Shown here piece by piece: positions 11,630 through 22,850 of a stretch of DNA of 64,000 nucleotides. The stretch comes from Pohlia nutans (lineage: Eukaryota; Streptophyta; Bryopsida; Bryales; Mniaceae): contig CM040093.1 of assembly GCA_022496805.1 (NCBI GenBank), positions 4,714,501-4,778,500 of the forward strand. Direction: 5' to 3'. Within the stretch, counting starts at the first letter, position 1, and the number at the start of each line of letters is the position of its first letter. The translations under genes were made by a program, and so were the position numbers. Under the pieces are notes generated by a model, which was not told the DNA's origin, ran no database searches, and saw only the letters and a program-made list of their open reading frames with translations.

Positions 11630-12290
11630 AAATAACACACTAAACTAATCCACTAACATAATAGACTAAATAATAAACCCAACAATAGGCTAATAAGATA
11701 AAACTAGAATAATAGGCAATTAAAAGACTACAATAATAAACCAAAAAGAATAACTAAAATAAACTAATAGAGTAGACTAATAAATTAGACTAAAATAATG
11801 AACTAAAATAATAGGCAATTAAAAGACTAAAATAATAAACCAAAAGAATAGACTAAGAATAGGCTAAAAGGATATAATAAATAATAGGCTAGGAAGATAG
11901 AATAAAATGATAGGATAAAATAATAGAATAAATAATCGGCTAGAAAGATAGAATAAAAGGATACGATAAAATAATAGAATAAAGTAATAGACCAAAAGAA
12001 TAGATCAAAGTAAAAGGCTAAAAGAATAACCTAAGATAATAGACTAAATTAGTGAACTAAATAGTAGACTAAATAATGTACAAAAATAATAGACCATATA
12101 ATAGACCAAAATAATAGACTAAAACAATAGACTAAAATAATACGCGAATAATAGACTAAAATAATAACCTACAATAATAGACTAACATAAACTAGTAGAA
12201 CGGATTAATAAATTAGACTAAAAGAATGGATTAGAATAATAAGCCACAATAATAGATCAGAACAATAGAATAAAATAATAGGGCAAATGG
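11630..12290 (+). repeat. Degenerate tandem array of AATAATAGACTAAA-like units
   Basis: Over about 660 bp nearly every 12-14 bases reads as a variant of AATAATAGACTAAA (also AATAGGCTAA, AATAATAGAATAAA, GATAGAATAAAA). The pattern is a degenerate minisatellite that covers the whole stretch and leaves no open frame. It directly follows the GC-rich unit. Confidence 0.75.
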
Positions 12291-13500
12291 CTCAAACGCC
12301 CAAAATCCAACGGTTAAATAGTTAGAAATCAACAAACAACCAAAATTACCTAGACAAAAAGGCATCATAAATTAGGGCAATCAAAACCACACCTAAATGC
12401 ACACAAAGCGGGAAATTGTCTAATCGGCTAAAATGTCCCGGTTAAACAAATATAAAATGTAAAATAGATCAAAACTCTAGCGGTAAAGGTTTAACGCTAA
12501 AGTGGACCGTCTCGACGGTTCACACTTAGGTAAGGCTAGTCCACATGCACCACATGCTAATTCGTGAAGCTCCCAAATAGACAATAATGTCACGTTGACT
12601 CTCATCAAATAACGCATATTTGTTCCAGCTTTGGCTGAAATCCACACAACGGATCCTATGTGCATTGTCTAGGAATGAGGCATTCCATGTGATGATGTAT
12701 GTGTTGTGTAGTTTGAATTTATGGGATGTGTGGTGGAGGTAGATGGGTAAGTGGTGGGGGGGGTGATGATATTCGTTTAAAAGGGATTTGCATTTCAAGG
12801 CTTCATGGAGTAGTGTTTCAGGAATATAATAGAATTGTTGTAGTAAAGTTCGAAAGTTTAACGAGTCAGTAGTACTGTGGATAAAGGAGTAGAATTTGGC
12901 GTGGATGGTATTGGAGGGTTTAAAGATCTGTTGAGGTGTTTTCTTGAATTGTGCATGCGGGTGGGGGGTGTTGGGCCTTGAAGAACAATAAAGTCCAATA
13001 AACTTACATTTCTATGTGAGTCACAGAGCTCACTTTTTCAAGATAATGTGTCACATTTAGGTTCATATACACTAAATGAACTATTTACTGTCCAATGAGA
13101 ATTAATGTCTTTTACCACAATTCGTTCAAAGGTGAAAAGAAATAATAACCTTATACCACATACTTAGGAGTTTGTCACTTGTCATTCCACTTTCATTGAG
13201 AGTGCTATATTTCACAAGGTGGCATGCCATGTTTATTATAAAGTTCCCACATGTCATTGGAACACTACATCCATATCGTTTTTACACGGACATGATATCT
13301 CCCTAAATTCAAATAGTGCCAGTGTTGAGAAATAATGTCCGTGTCGAGAAATAGTGTCCCGGACACTACATAGCCCATTTAGTGTAGCTCAGGCCGAAGC
13401 CAAAAAACAAAAAAAAACAAGAATGAAAAATAAGGATGAGAAAAGAGAAAAAGAAGAAGAAGAAGGATGGTGATGAATGATAATTCAAATGTGATGTGAT
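12291..13500. other. Intergenic DNA upstream of the proteasome gene
   Basis: No gene recognised. A small perfect palindrome ACCGTCTCGACGGT lies near 12508-12521, and a GAGAAATARTGTCCSKG motif is duplicated near 13327-13356. Confidence 0.45.
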
Positions 13501-13537
13501 GCAGTGAGTCCGACTGACTGTCCGCCTTGGGAAGGGG

Positions 13538-13547
13538 TTTAGGGTTT
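13538..13547 (+). promoter_or_regulatory. Telo-box-like TTTAGGGTTT upstream of proteasome alpha-1
   Basis: TTTAGGGTTT (reverse complement AAACCCTAAA) lies 123 bp upstream of the expected start codon of the proteasome alpha-1 gene. Telo-boxes are frequent in plant housekeeping promoters, so the ancestral promoter probably still surrounds this locus. Confidence 0.45.
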
Positions 13548-13761
13548 CGCCATCACCACTCAAGTGATGGACCTCGTCGTGCATGTCCACCATCGCCATT
13601 GCGAAACAGTAAAACAAAACCGATCGATTGTTCCATTTCGCTTTGCAACCATCCCTCATTTGAATCACGACGAGTCGTGGATCGGGGGCCGGATATGCCC
13701 GGCACATCACCATTTTCTCGCCGGAAGGGCGTCTCTACCAAATCGGTAAGTCTGGCCAAAG

Positions 13762-14247
13762 CTTGTCTTAATTTTTCTCGTTAGCTCGATTCACGTATCC
13801 ATCGATCGAAGCATCGCGAATTTTCTTCTTTCGAATTCTTTAGCTCTCGAGCGCCAAATGTCGAGTAATTGGCTCTGTTTATCGATTTGCTTTCGCTTTT
13901 GTAGAGTATGCATTCAAGGCTGGGAAGGCATCTGGAATGATGAACTTGTCTTAAATTTTTCTTGGTAGTTCGATTCATGTATTCATCGATCGAAGCATCG
14001 AGAAATTTCTGCTTTAAATTCTTCAACTTTCGAGCTCTTAATGTTGAGTGATTGGCTTCATTTTCGATTTTCTTCGTTTTTGAAGAGTATGCGTTCTCAT
14101 TTTTTCGCGGTAGTTCGAATCATGTATCCATCGATCCAAGCATCAAGAATTTTCTGCTGTTGGATTTATTAAGTCTCGAGCGCTAAATGTTGAGTGATTG
14201 GCTCCGTTTTTCGTTTTTGTAGAGTATGCATTCAAGGCTGTGATGGC
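13762..14247 (+). repeat. Tandem triplication of intron 1 end plus exon 2 start
   Basis: Three units (about 13762-13944, 13945-14095, 14096-14247) each carry a TTCG(A/R)..CATGTATCCATCGAT block, CATCRMGAATTT, CTCGAGCGC(C/T)AAATG, GAGT(A/G)ATTGGCT and then the acceptor with AGAGTATGCRTTC of exon 2. Only the third unit continues into the full exon 2. Splicing to unit 1 or 2 runs into a stop (after AGKASGMMNLS in unit 1). Confidence 0.85.
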
Positions 14248-15604
14248 ATCTGGAATCACGTCCATCGGCGTTCGCGGCAAGGACTCGGTGTGCTTTGTCA
14301 CACAGAAGAAAGTCTGGGTGAGTATCTCGATGAGGGTTTAGGGTCAATGATTTTCTGATCACTTTGAACGTTTATCAATCTTTGTATTTGTGCTGATAGG
14401 TTAAAGAATGGCGTGTTCAAACTCAGCACGAATGGAATAATTAGGGTTTGATGGTTCGGTTTTTGTATGCTTCCCTTGGCAAGATAAATTGCTCGATTAG
14501 ACGAGTGTCACGCATCTGTTTGCTGTCACCAAGTATATCGGTCTCATGGCGACTGGCATGACTGGTGAGTACAGTCCAGGCTCCATAATATGACGATAGT
14601 ATTGTTACAAGCAATACACATGTGACAAGTCATTTCTGTGACTAATCCTGCTAATCGATGCCTGCTATTGAAGTTAGGGCTTCCCAAACATGTCATAATA
14701 GAGAGGGACAACTGTAATGCAGCATGAGCAATCTAGGGTGAGAAGGCTCGCTTACGAGGATGAGTTGGCTAGCTTAGGGTTTCTCATTCCTCCAGTTCTG
14801 AGCCATTCTCATTCCCATTCTGAGCGTAGGTCTTTGGTCTTGTCCTGTAGTGTACAATGTGAGCTTTGTCTATATGAATGTATTGTTGTAGTAATGTGAT
14901 ACCTGGTGGATATGTTTGAAAACAGGCTTGCTGACAAGTCGCAAGTTTACACCCAGCAGGCATACATGCGGCCACTTGGTGTTTGTGAGCATATATTCCC
15001 TTGTAGTGATACTACCCGTGCTTTAATTTGTACGACGGTGTAGCAAATGAATTAGTATGGCCGAAGGTTTGCTTGTTTTAGAGGAATTTGGCCGTGTAGG
15101 ATCATTGTGAGTGTTGGATTGGGCAGAGTTTCACTAGACATCATAGTGTCCTTATATTCTGTGTTGGAAGATAATTGATTGTTGTGTACTCTGGCGCTTT
15201 GCAGATGCTATGCTGATTGGCATTGATGACGAGCAAGGTCCACAATTATTTAAATGTGACCCGGCTGGTCATTATCTTGGCTATAAGGTATGTGCATAAT
15301 TTATATTACTTTCTGTCGTAATTTGGACAATATCTATTTTCATGTGTCACTGAGCTGGTTCATCTGTCATGGTCTGGTTGATTGTATGTGTTCCATAATT
15401 TGTAAATGAACAATAAATGAATTCTTGGGTTAGTGTGATGTGCGAGCCCATGGGAAATGGAGAAGGTTTCTTTGTATGGAAGATTTGTCCATTTTTATTT
15501 CCAGAATTATTTTACAAATTCTTGTACATTTTTTTATGTACATAGAAGAGTCTTGCTACTGGTTCTATTGGCCTAGTTCTATGCTAGGGCTATAGAACCG
15601 TAGG

Positions 15605-16051
15605 CTAATCCCAGATGCTCCAAATAGGATTTGTGGGCAGTTCCAAAATTTCAACCGTTGGAACCATTTCAACCATTGGAGGCTCCCAGTCCTCCAATGG
15701 CTTGGCATGGAGTGCAGGCTTCAAGCACCTTGCCTTGGGTACAATGAAGAATTTCTTCTTGGCCTCTTCAATGGAGGCTTGCTTGGCAGTCTTGGGCTTG
15801 TCAGCCTCACATAATGTAGGCTTAGTCTTGGGCTTCAATAACTTAGTCTTCTTGGACGTTTGGGCCTGAAATCGAGCTTGAAATAGTTTATTTTTAGGCC
15901 TTTTCAAATCTGGCTTTTTCTTCAGTTTCCCATTTTGGGGCAATGATCGACCCTCGTCATCTAATAAAATACTCTTCCTCATGCGAGGAGGGTCAGGATA
16001 TCTAGTGCCATTATGGCACAGGTGCCATGCGTTAGGTGACAATGGAGCCAT
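15605..16051 (-). CDS. Hypothetical lysine-rich protein nested antisense in a proteasome intron
   Basis: A 148-codon ORF runs antisense inside the intron between exons 6 and 7 of the proteasome gene. The product is strongly basic in the middle (KLKKKPDLKRPKNK, SKKTKLLKPKTKP, EEAKKKFF) and ends in an acidic/hydrophobic tail (EDWEPPMVEMVPTVEILELP). No transmembrane segment, signal peptide or catalytic motif is visible and no family was recognised. Upstream on the minus strand are a TATA box about 140 bp before the ATG and a CT-rich leader (16080-16170), as in plant promoters. It could be a real small gene, a retrogene, or part of an inserted element. The ORF is much longer than others in this AT-rich DNA, but its own GC content makes long frames easier. 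Confidence 0.4.
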   Translation of the reverse strand: MAPLSPNAWHLCHNGTRYPDPPRMRKSILLDDEGRSLPQNGKLKKKPDLKRPKNKLFQARFQAQTSKKTKLLKPKTKPTLCEADKPKTAKQASIEEAKKKFFIVPKARCLKPALHAKPLEDWEPPMVEMVPTVEILELPTNPIWSIWD

Positions 16052-16187
16052 AGGAGTTAGGAGATAATGTAGAGCTCTCAGTCTTACACTAAGGAAAGTA
16101 TGCGGAAGGAATAAGTAGAGATGAAAGGACAGAGGAAATTAGAGAAAGGAAGAAGTAATAATGAATGGGGAAGACAATCGAGGAGGA

Positions 16188-16195
16188 ATTTATAG
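16188..16195 (-). promoter_or_regulatory. TATA box for the nested antisense ORF
   Basis: On the minus strand CTATAAAT is followed by a pyrimidine-rich leader and, about 140 bp later, by the ATG at 16051. Spacing and the CT-rich tract fit a plant core promoter, but this is inference. Confidence 0.4.
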
Positions 16196-16236
16196 GAACA
16201 TTGGTCTTGGGGATAAAGTGAATTGGACTAAAACCG

Positions 16237-16632
16237 TGAGCCGAAAAGTTCAAACTGTGAGTGTAAAAGTTGAAAGCCGAAAAGTTGAATGCCGAAAAGT
16301 TGAAAGCCGAAAAGTTCTAAACTTCAGTTCAAACTTCTAGCAACTACTAAACCCTTGTCCTATTGCTGTGGGGTTTCTAGAACTTTTATTAGTTAGGGAC
16401 ATTTGGTTTCTATTTGGAATTTAATTGGTGATATGTGTTAGTTTGAGCCGAAAAGTCCAAACTGTGAGTGTAAAAGTTCAAAGCCGAAAAGTTCTAAATT
16501 TCAGTTCAAACTTCTAGCAACCACTAAAGCCCTTGTCCTATTGCTGTGGGGTTTCTAGAACTTTTATTTCTGTGTTTTAGTTAGGACATTTGGTTTCTAT
16601 TTGGAATTTTATTGGTGATATGTGTTAGTTAA
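16237..16632 (+). repeat. Direct tandem duplication, about 200 bp x 2
   Basis: Unit 1 (16237-16443) and unit 2 (16446-16632) share GAGCCGAAAAGT, AACTGTGAGTGTAAAAGTT, TTCAGTTCAAACTTCTAGCAA, CCTTGTCCTATTGCTGTGGG and GGTGATATGTGTTAGTT blocks. Inside unit 1 the motif GCCGAAAAGTTGAA is further repeated three to four times. It lies in the same intron as the nested ORF. Confidence 0.85.
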
Positions 16633-17904
16633 CTGGTTGTTTGTTTGCAGTTTTAGTTATGTTATTTTCAGAACAGTCTGCCCTGGTGCCTTTTGTGGTC
16701 ACCATGTATTCATTGGGAACATTCTAGACCGAGAATGTGTGAGTTTGTTCCAAGGAAAGTTTGTTAACGTATGTACTAGCTGTCTACATTCTCACTCTGA
16801 AAATGTAACCTAGTGGTACATTGTTCAGCACAATAGGTACCTGTACCTTAGTTGCTATAGGCTATTGAGGTGTGTGTCATTCCTGCTCCATGAGCTTGAT
16901 TGTATGATTAGTTTCTTGCTAATTTTATGTGTACGCAGGCAACGAGCTCTGGCTCCAAGGAGCAAGAAGCTGTAAATTTCTTGGAATAGAAGTTGAAGAA
17001 CAACCCACAGCTTTCGTACGAGGAAACTGTGCAAGTATGTCTCTGACATTTGACCTTCTGTGGTTTCTACATTTTCGTGTTCATATGTGTAGAGTCCAGG
17101 CAACCCGTGTTTAGGTGAATTAAGAAATGGTGGCATTTTACTTGTTTCTGTGGGGATCAACAGACAGCAATTTCTGGTTTGCAATCGATTCTTTTGGAGG
17201 ATTTCAAGCCCACTGAAATATTTCCCACTTGAACTGTTGTATTTTACGTATTTGATGAACAAGAGATGTTCTTAAAATTCCATCATATGTGAAATATCCA
17301 ACTAGTTGAATCCCAGATTTCTGGAATATTAAGTGGTGTCTCTGCATGTGTCAAAGCCAACAGTTGTGTAGTGACCCACCCTAGTATACTTAAGGCTATA
17401 AGATAACAGCTTGTGATGAATTCCAACACAAATGCATGATAGTAATATGCCTCTAACTGCAATTGAAATAAAACTAGAATAATCTCTCCCAACAAGTTGA
17501 ATTCTAGATAGAGTGATTACCTCCAGATGTTCCATTTTGGAGGGCTTACGCCGAAGCTGAGAGATGGAATTTAAAGATTGTCGAGAATGAATGTCTCAAT
17601 AGACAAATGGATCAATGATGCTGAAACAAACGTTTGTCCATACGTCTCCCACTAGTGCTGCTGTTGAATGAATTCGGTAGTGGCTCAAACTTTTTGGAAC
17701 CGACTTTTGGCACTGTTATACCTGTGGTTTGTACGACTTGGGATGTTTATTGCACACTCTGGTGATAGTGCTAATACCGGGTTTTGGTGGAATTATTCAT
17801 TTGAATGTCAGGTTGGAGTAGTTAGTGCTGGCAAACCTGAATTTCGTGTTTTTACAACGGAGGAGATTGATGAGCACCTCACAGCCATCAGCGAACGTGA
17901 TTAG

Positions 17905-19739
17905 AATATATCCAGATGGAGATGCGGGTATTGACTATCATGTGACCTGAGGTTTCTAACACTGGAATCAAACATTTGTTGAGCCAGTGTTCTAGTAAGT
18001 TCAGCAGGTCTGTTGTGGTTGGTCGCACATCTGTACATACATGTTCATTGTGAGATGATTGTCACCAGCTGTGAATTCTGCCCTGGGGTTTAATGAGGGT
18101 TTGCATTTTCAAAGCTGTGATTGTGCCGATCTTTTTGTCCATAGCGAGGTGAGGTTGTTGATACTTCTTGCTAGTAGTGTGTTTTGAATATCTAGGATTC
18201 CAAAGGTGGATGGAATTGCAAGGTTCAACAGCTATTCCCTTGAGCTTAACTGATCCAAGGAGCCCTTTTTCGGTGTATGTATCTATTTAAATTTGCGTGC
18301 ACTAGGCCTGCAAGAGATTTATTGCGAAACCGGAGAACAATATTTGAGGAGTGTTGTGTTGCGTACACACGTCATGTTTTGGAGCAATTTTTTGATGAAC
18401 TTCGTTATTTGTATTTGGGGAGTGCTAAATATTTAAAGCCTGACCTTGGGGGTGTGTAACTTGTGACAGAGCGAAATAGACTAGACTGGTGGGAGAGGTA
18501 TAGTACAATCCCTTGTCATAGTGACGGTCATGGCAAATGTTGGGTTGATTATGAAACCCATGCTAATTTAGCACAAACTAAATTGTTTGAAAGAACATTT
18601 CACCTCTTTAGGATGTTGGGGCCTGAAATGACCCTCTGTTTGTACTATTTGTCCATTTGAGGCACCTTCTCGGGCGGGTGTATTGGTCTTACAATCTAGA
18701 TGGGATCTCCATGGAGGACATCTACAAAGCTTAAAAAAGCTTAAAATATTTATTTGGAGTTTCTGGGTGGAATATTTTCCTAGGGCAATGTTGTATTCTA
18801 CGTATTCCTTGTGAATATGAAGGTCACTTAAACCGCTCTTCTTGGTTGTATAATGGTATGCAAAAAATTACAAAGCATCACATCCTTTGAAGCAAATCTC
18901 CACAAACATTTCAGCCTAAGAAAGAATCCCTTCATCTTCTAAGTGAGCCTTGTACAAATTCTAACACAAGTATCCAAGCAAGATATTTCAGCCCATCATC
19001 CTAAAGGAGTTAATGCAGTTAAAACTTCTTGTGGTGTTGTTTGTTTGTGATTCATGCAGTATAAATGTGTTGTTGCATCATGTGGGGTGAATGCAATGGT
19101 GTTTTCTCTAACCTCTATTGATGTGCTCATCATTGAGTGTGTTTGTGGCCCATTGTGGTGTGAATATGTTTGTGGTAGTAGTAAGATGTTGATATCTGAC
19201 TATTTGTGATACTAATCGAAAGGGAGTCTTCCTAAGTTTCAACCTCACAATATAGATGTAATTTACATTCTAAAAATGTAGATACATACTATTCTTGTCA
19301 CCGAGGATGCCTGAGAAAGAAAATTCATATAATTTTTTTTCATTATTAGCAATTCATAGTCAAAATGGTTTCAAAACTCTGAAAACCAAGCTTGCACAAC
19401 TTGATTTGTCCTTTAAGAGTTAATAAAGCAAAACCGTAGTATTTTAAAAGGTGTCTATGATTGTCATTTTGTCTCAATTCACATGATATATTTCAATAGC
19501 AGTGTTGGTTATAGCCAATTTTATTCTGTTTAAAATTTTAATCCATAGTCTTACTTTTCTATCATGTACACTTTTTGCAAGGCCTATGTGCCTTTTTTGC
19601 CTTTTAATGATGAGAAGGCCTTTAAGACTTTTCGTATAGAATAATGGTATTCTGAGCTTTAAAATGATGCTTTTAGCAGTAAAAGAAAAAACATTCTTTC
19701 CATAATTTCCACATCCATCTATTGGACTTGTTTAGTTTT
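17905..19739. other. 3' flank of the proteasome locus and intergenic DNA
   Basis: No gene recognised. The first 750 bp are less AT-rich and may be former 3'-UTR. A 65-codon ORF at 18463-18660 shows no known motif. CCTTTAAGAG followed by TTAA near 19411-19424 resembles a single TTAA-element end. Confidence 0.4.
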
Positions 19740-20155
19740 CAAAATAGTCAATATTATGTGAGATATACACATCTTTTAGCTCAGCATATCCTAAAATCAA
19801 CTAAACTTTGACCATGCATAGTTTTATAGATTTTTGTTCAATCTGGTTTTTATTTTATTTTAAAGTGTGTCAAATGAATATTTCTTTGTTTTGGTTTTAA
19901 AAAATATCTAATATTTGATTCATCTCGTCATCCATACTGAAGATAAATCAACAAAAGGTCTTTGGGGCATATTTCGATGACCTACTTTGTTGCAATGAAA
20001 GAATTGCTATTTGAACAATAATGTAACAAATTACATATTTTGCTTCATTTTGATGTACACTATAATGTACAAAAAATAATTCTCAAAAGAATGAAAGAAA
20101 AGTTGTGAAACCGACCTTCAAAAATGAGAAGAATTTTACGTCCTTCAAGGGTTAA
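19740..20155 (-). repeat. Dispersed repeat, copy 2 (inverted partner at 7847-8280)
   Basis: Read on the minus strand, TTAACCCTTGAAGGACG opens the copy, then TACATTATAGTGTACAT, AAAATGAAGCAAAATATG, TGCATGGTCAAAGTTTAGTTGA and AATATTGACTATTTT follow in the same order as in copy 1. The TTAACCC end links this family to the TTAA elements. Confidence 0.65.
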
Positions 20156-22599
20156 TACACAAGTCCCTATCTTATATATTAAAATGGCGATGTTTTGAGT
20201 GTAAATACAATTAACAAGTTAAAAATCACAAATGCCTTAAGATTTTAGAGCATTCGCACCATTCACAAACATTCATAGATCTATATGTGAACAATCCTTT
20301 AACTCAAAGTTCTCCACCCTCACACACCAAATGCGTACACCAAATAGTCAATGAACTAATCACAAAAAGAATTTAAGATATATTCAACTAAACTTAGATT
20401 CAATACATATATGTAATTTTAGAATTATGTCATTCAAATGTGCAATTGAAGGTTTTTATTATATTCAAGAAATATTATATGGCTTACTTTTTTGGCAAAA
20501 AACTAAAATTTTAGTATCTTGCATTCAATCAAAAATATATTAATTTGTCAAATTCTATTGAAATTTGATTTTTTAATATTCTAAACAATCTTTGTGGAAA
20601 TTTTCCAATTTTACTATGAAAATACACGTTGTTGTGATGCATAAAAAAGTTTATTATTCAATGTACGTACTAATATTTGTTTTCTTCAAATTTTATTTTC
20701 TTGTATTTGAACATCAATGTAATAAAGTTAGTTGATTGTTTATGCCGACTGAGTTGATAGATAGATAGCCGGACAATTGCTAATTGAATTAAAAGCTTTG
20801 TGACACATTAAATAAAACATTCTATAAATATTATGGGCATTCTCATGGTACAAAGGGGTAAAGTAGTCCAAATGATGGATTATTGGAAAAATTGGACTTT
20901 GAAAAATTATAGTTTTAGTGACGATTGTAGGTCGGAGCTGGTTTAGAAATATGATGTTGACAAGTATAGGTTTCACTTGTGGCTTCTCAACGGTTGTAGA
21001 GTTTCTAAATGAGTCAGCGAGCTGCGAGCCGACACTCGACAATTGAGGGTTTTTATGATGTAACCTAATCTTTCACATCCTTGGATGGTCTTCCCATGAA
21101 CATTCCATTCTGCCCTGAAAGACTAATATATAAAGTGAATTAGCATTTCACGTCTTATTCAAGTTCATAGCCTTTCACTTTGTCACTGGTGATGTGGAGA
21201 GAAGTGGGGCCCTAGTATATATGTATATATATGTTGCATTTGATATGAACTTAAGTAGGGCTCCTTGGTAAATTGAGAATCTCTGTAATGGAGTAGAAGT
21301 AAAAGAAATTCTCACTCATCTGTGTTGTCTTATCAAGTACAGATTTTTGTGCAATTTCTGTGGAGGGGGATATTAGTGGTGTTATGATATATTGTAGGTT
21401 GAAAAATCTTTTACCACCTTCTTTGGCACTTTTGTGCTTTATAAAATTCATGAGTTTAATGACCTTGTGTTTTTGAAAGTCATTATGATGAATAAGAGTC
21501 TAAGAGTGCCCTTGCACTTGTAAACATACAACACGTAGTGTGTTGTAAGTTCACTCTTGAGTACCAAGTGGTGCAATTTCTTCACTTTTTTATATAAGTA
21601 CACCACGAGTAATTTACTCAAATTGGTGTAAGCCAACCTATGGTGCAATTTCATCATTTATTTAGGTATGATGTGCCCCTTCATCTCATGCCCTTGCCAA
21701 TGAAACTTAGGTGTACACATATTGCATTACATAGGTGAAACAACTCAAGGACTCGCTTATCTTACCCTTTGATGCTTTATTCATTACTTCCTTGCTTTCT
21801 TAGCCACATCATTGCTCATAGCTACTCTGTTACTTTTTAAATTATTGCATTTTCTTTATATGATTGTACTTCACCACTGTGTTCTATATTTCTACTTCAC
21901 TATTTTTTGTAGATGTATTTTTGAGAATTGTTTATTTTGAGATCATTAGTGCTTAATTTTTTCTTTTGATTTCGTTTTTTCTTATGAATGTACTTTTGCA
22001 TTTGCTTTTTCTTGTAATAGCATTAATTTTTTCATGCTGACAATTTTCATATTTTTATTGCATTGTGCAAAGGGATTTCAATAAGACTAGGAGAATATTC
22101 AGATCAAGCTCAACAAATCTCTTACAATTCCTATGACAATAAATAATTCACCATGGCAACAACAAAGTAATTTTCCACCAAATTTGCTCTATAGAATAAC
22201 ATGATCGCTTTGGGTGTCCCTAAAATCTCTACATAAGAGATCCTATGCTAAAACATCTTTAGATGTCATCACCAATTTAAAGTTGACACATCAAGAAGCA
22301 AGGTTGGCATCTCCATTGAGTATCAAGACCATTTGGTACATGAATGGAGGCATGGGCCACATTCTTTGATAGCCCTCAAACATATCAAAGCACTTTTGTC
22401 ATTCCATTGCCATCATTCCAGCAAATAGTGGGTTAACTTTGGAGTAAGACTATTGTCCAAAAGAGTATTTAGTTTGTAAGAGTGTGCCATCTAAAAGGAG
22501 TACATGTAGTTTACATTGTATAACTCTCATTGACTTATGGCCAATGGTGTGGGACCTTGAATGAAGAGCTCGATGAAGAGACTTTTAATATATGCCAAT
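20156..22599. other. AT-rich intergenic DNA, no gene recognised
   Basis: Only short, featureless frames are open. No RNA gene or clear element end was identified. Confidence 0.5.
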
Positions 22600-22614
22600 T
22601 CCAACAAAAAGGAT

Positions 22615-22850
22615 TGTATTTATTTTTCTTTAGACTTGCAAGTGTAATACTACTTCCACAAGCACCATCACCTCAAACATCATCTTATTTACAACAAATA
22701 AATAACAACAACATCCGCAACAAGAAGAATTGAAGTTGTTTCTCTTTAGATCTAGAAGTGTAACAATACTTCTACAAGCTCCATCACCTCAATCATCATC
22801 CTACTTACAACAAATGAACAAAAACCAACATATACACAGATAGAATTGAG
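22615..22850 (+). repeat. Tandem duplication, about 118 bp x 2
   Basis: The segments 22615-22733 and 22735-22850 share CTTTAGA, AGTGTAA, TACTTC, ACAAGC, CCATCACCTCAA, CATC and ACTTACAACAAAT blocks in the same order. Origin unknown. Confidence 0.7.

Larger units (their letters stand above)
13670..17904 (+). pseudogene. 20S proteasome subunit alpha-1 (PAA/PSMA6 type), multi-exon, disabled
   Basis: Alpha-1 is an outer-ring subunit of the 20S core. Exon 1 (13670-13745) encodes [20 protein letters not shown]; exon 2 (14223-14319) [20 protein letters not shown]; exon 3 (14484-14564) DKLLD.TSVTHLF; exon 5 (14936-14984) ADKSQVYTQQAYMRPLGV; exon 6 (15205-15287) [20 protein letters not shown]; exon 7 (16939-17034) KEQEAVNFLE.KLKNNPQ; exon 8 (17164-17220) TAISGLQSILLEDFKPTEI; exon 9 (17812-17904) VGVV...ISERD then TAG. 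Exon 4 is absent or decayed (about 14660-14760). Most introns are GT-AG. Lesions: ACG at the start position with TGA two codons upstream, TAG at 14498-14500 and 16987-16989, a phase mismatch at the exon 2/3 junction, and no GT after exon 8. Retained introns show it was not retroposed. No intact copy lies in this window. Confidence 0.88.

Noticed and set aside
13670..13672. ACG start codon or C-to-U editing rescuing the proteasome start
   Set aside because: Editing of this kind is organellar in plants, and it could not repair the TAG codons, the phase mismatch or the missing donor.
3490..16989. All internal stops in the broken genes are TAG, hinting at UAG reassignment
   Set aside because: The intact eL14 and the proteasome copy both end in TAG at the conserved C-terminus, so TAG is a normal stop here; the proteasome copy also has other lesions.
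18463..18660. 65-codon ORF after the proteasome locus
   Set aside because: Short, no motif, no promoter evidence.
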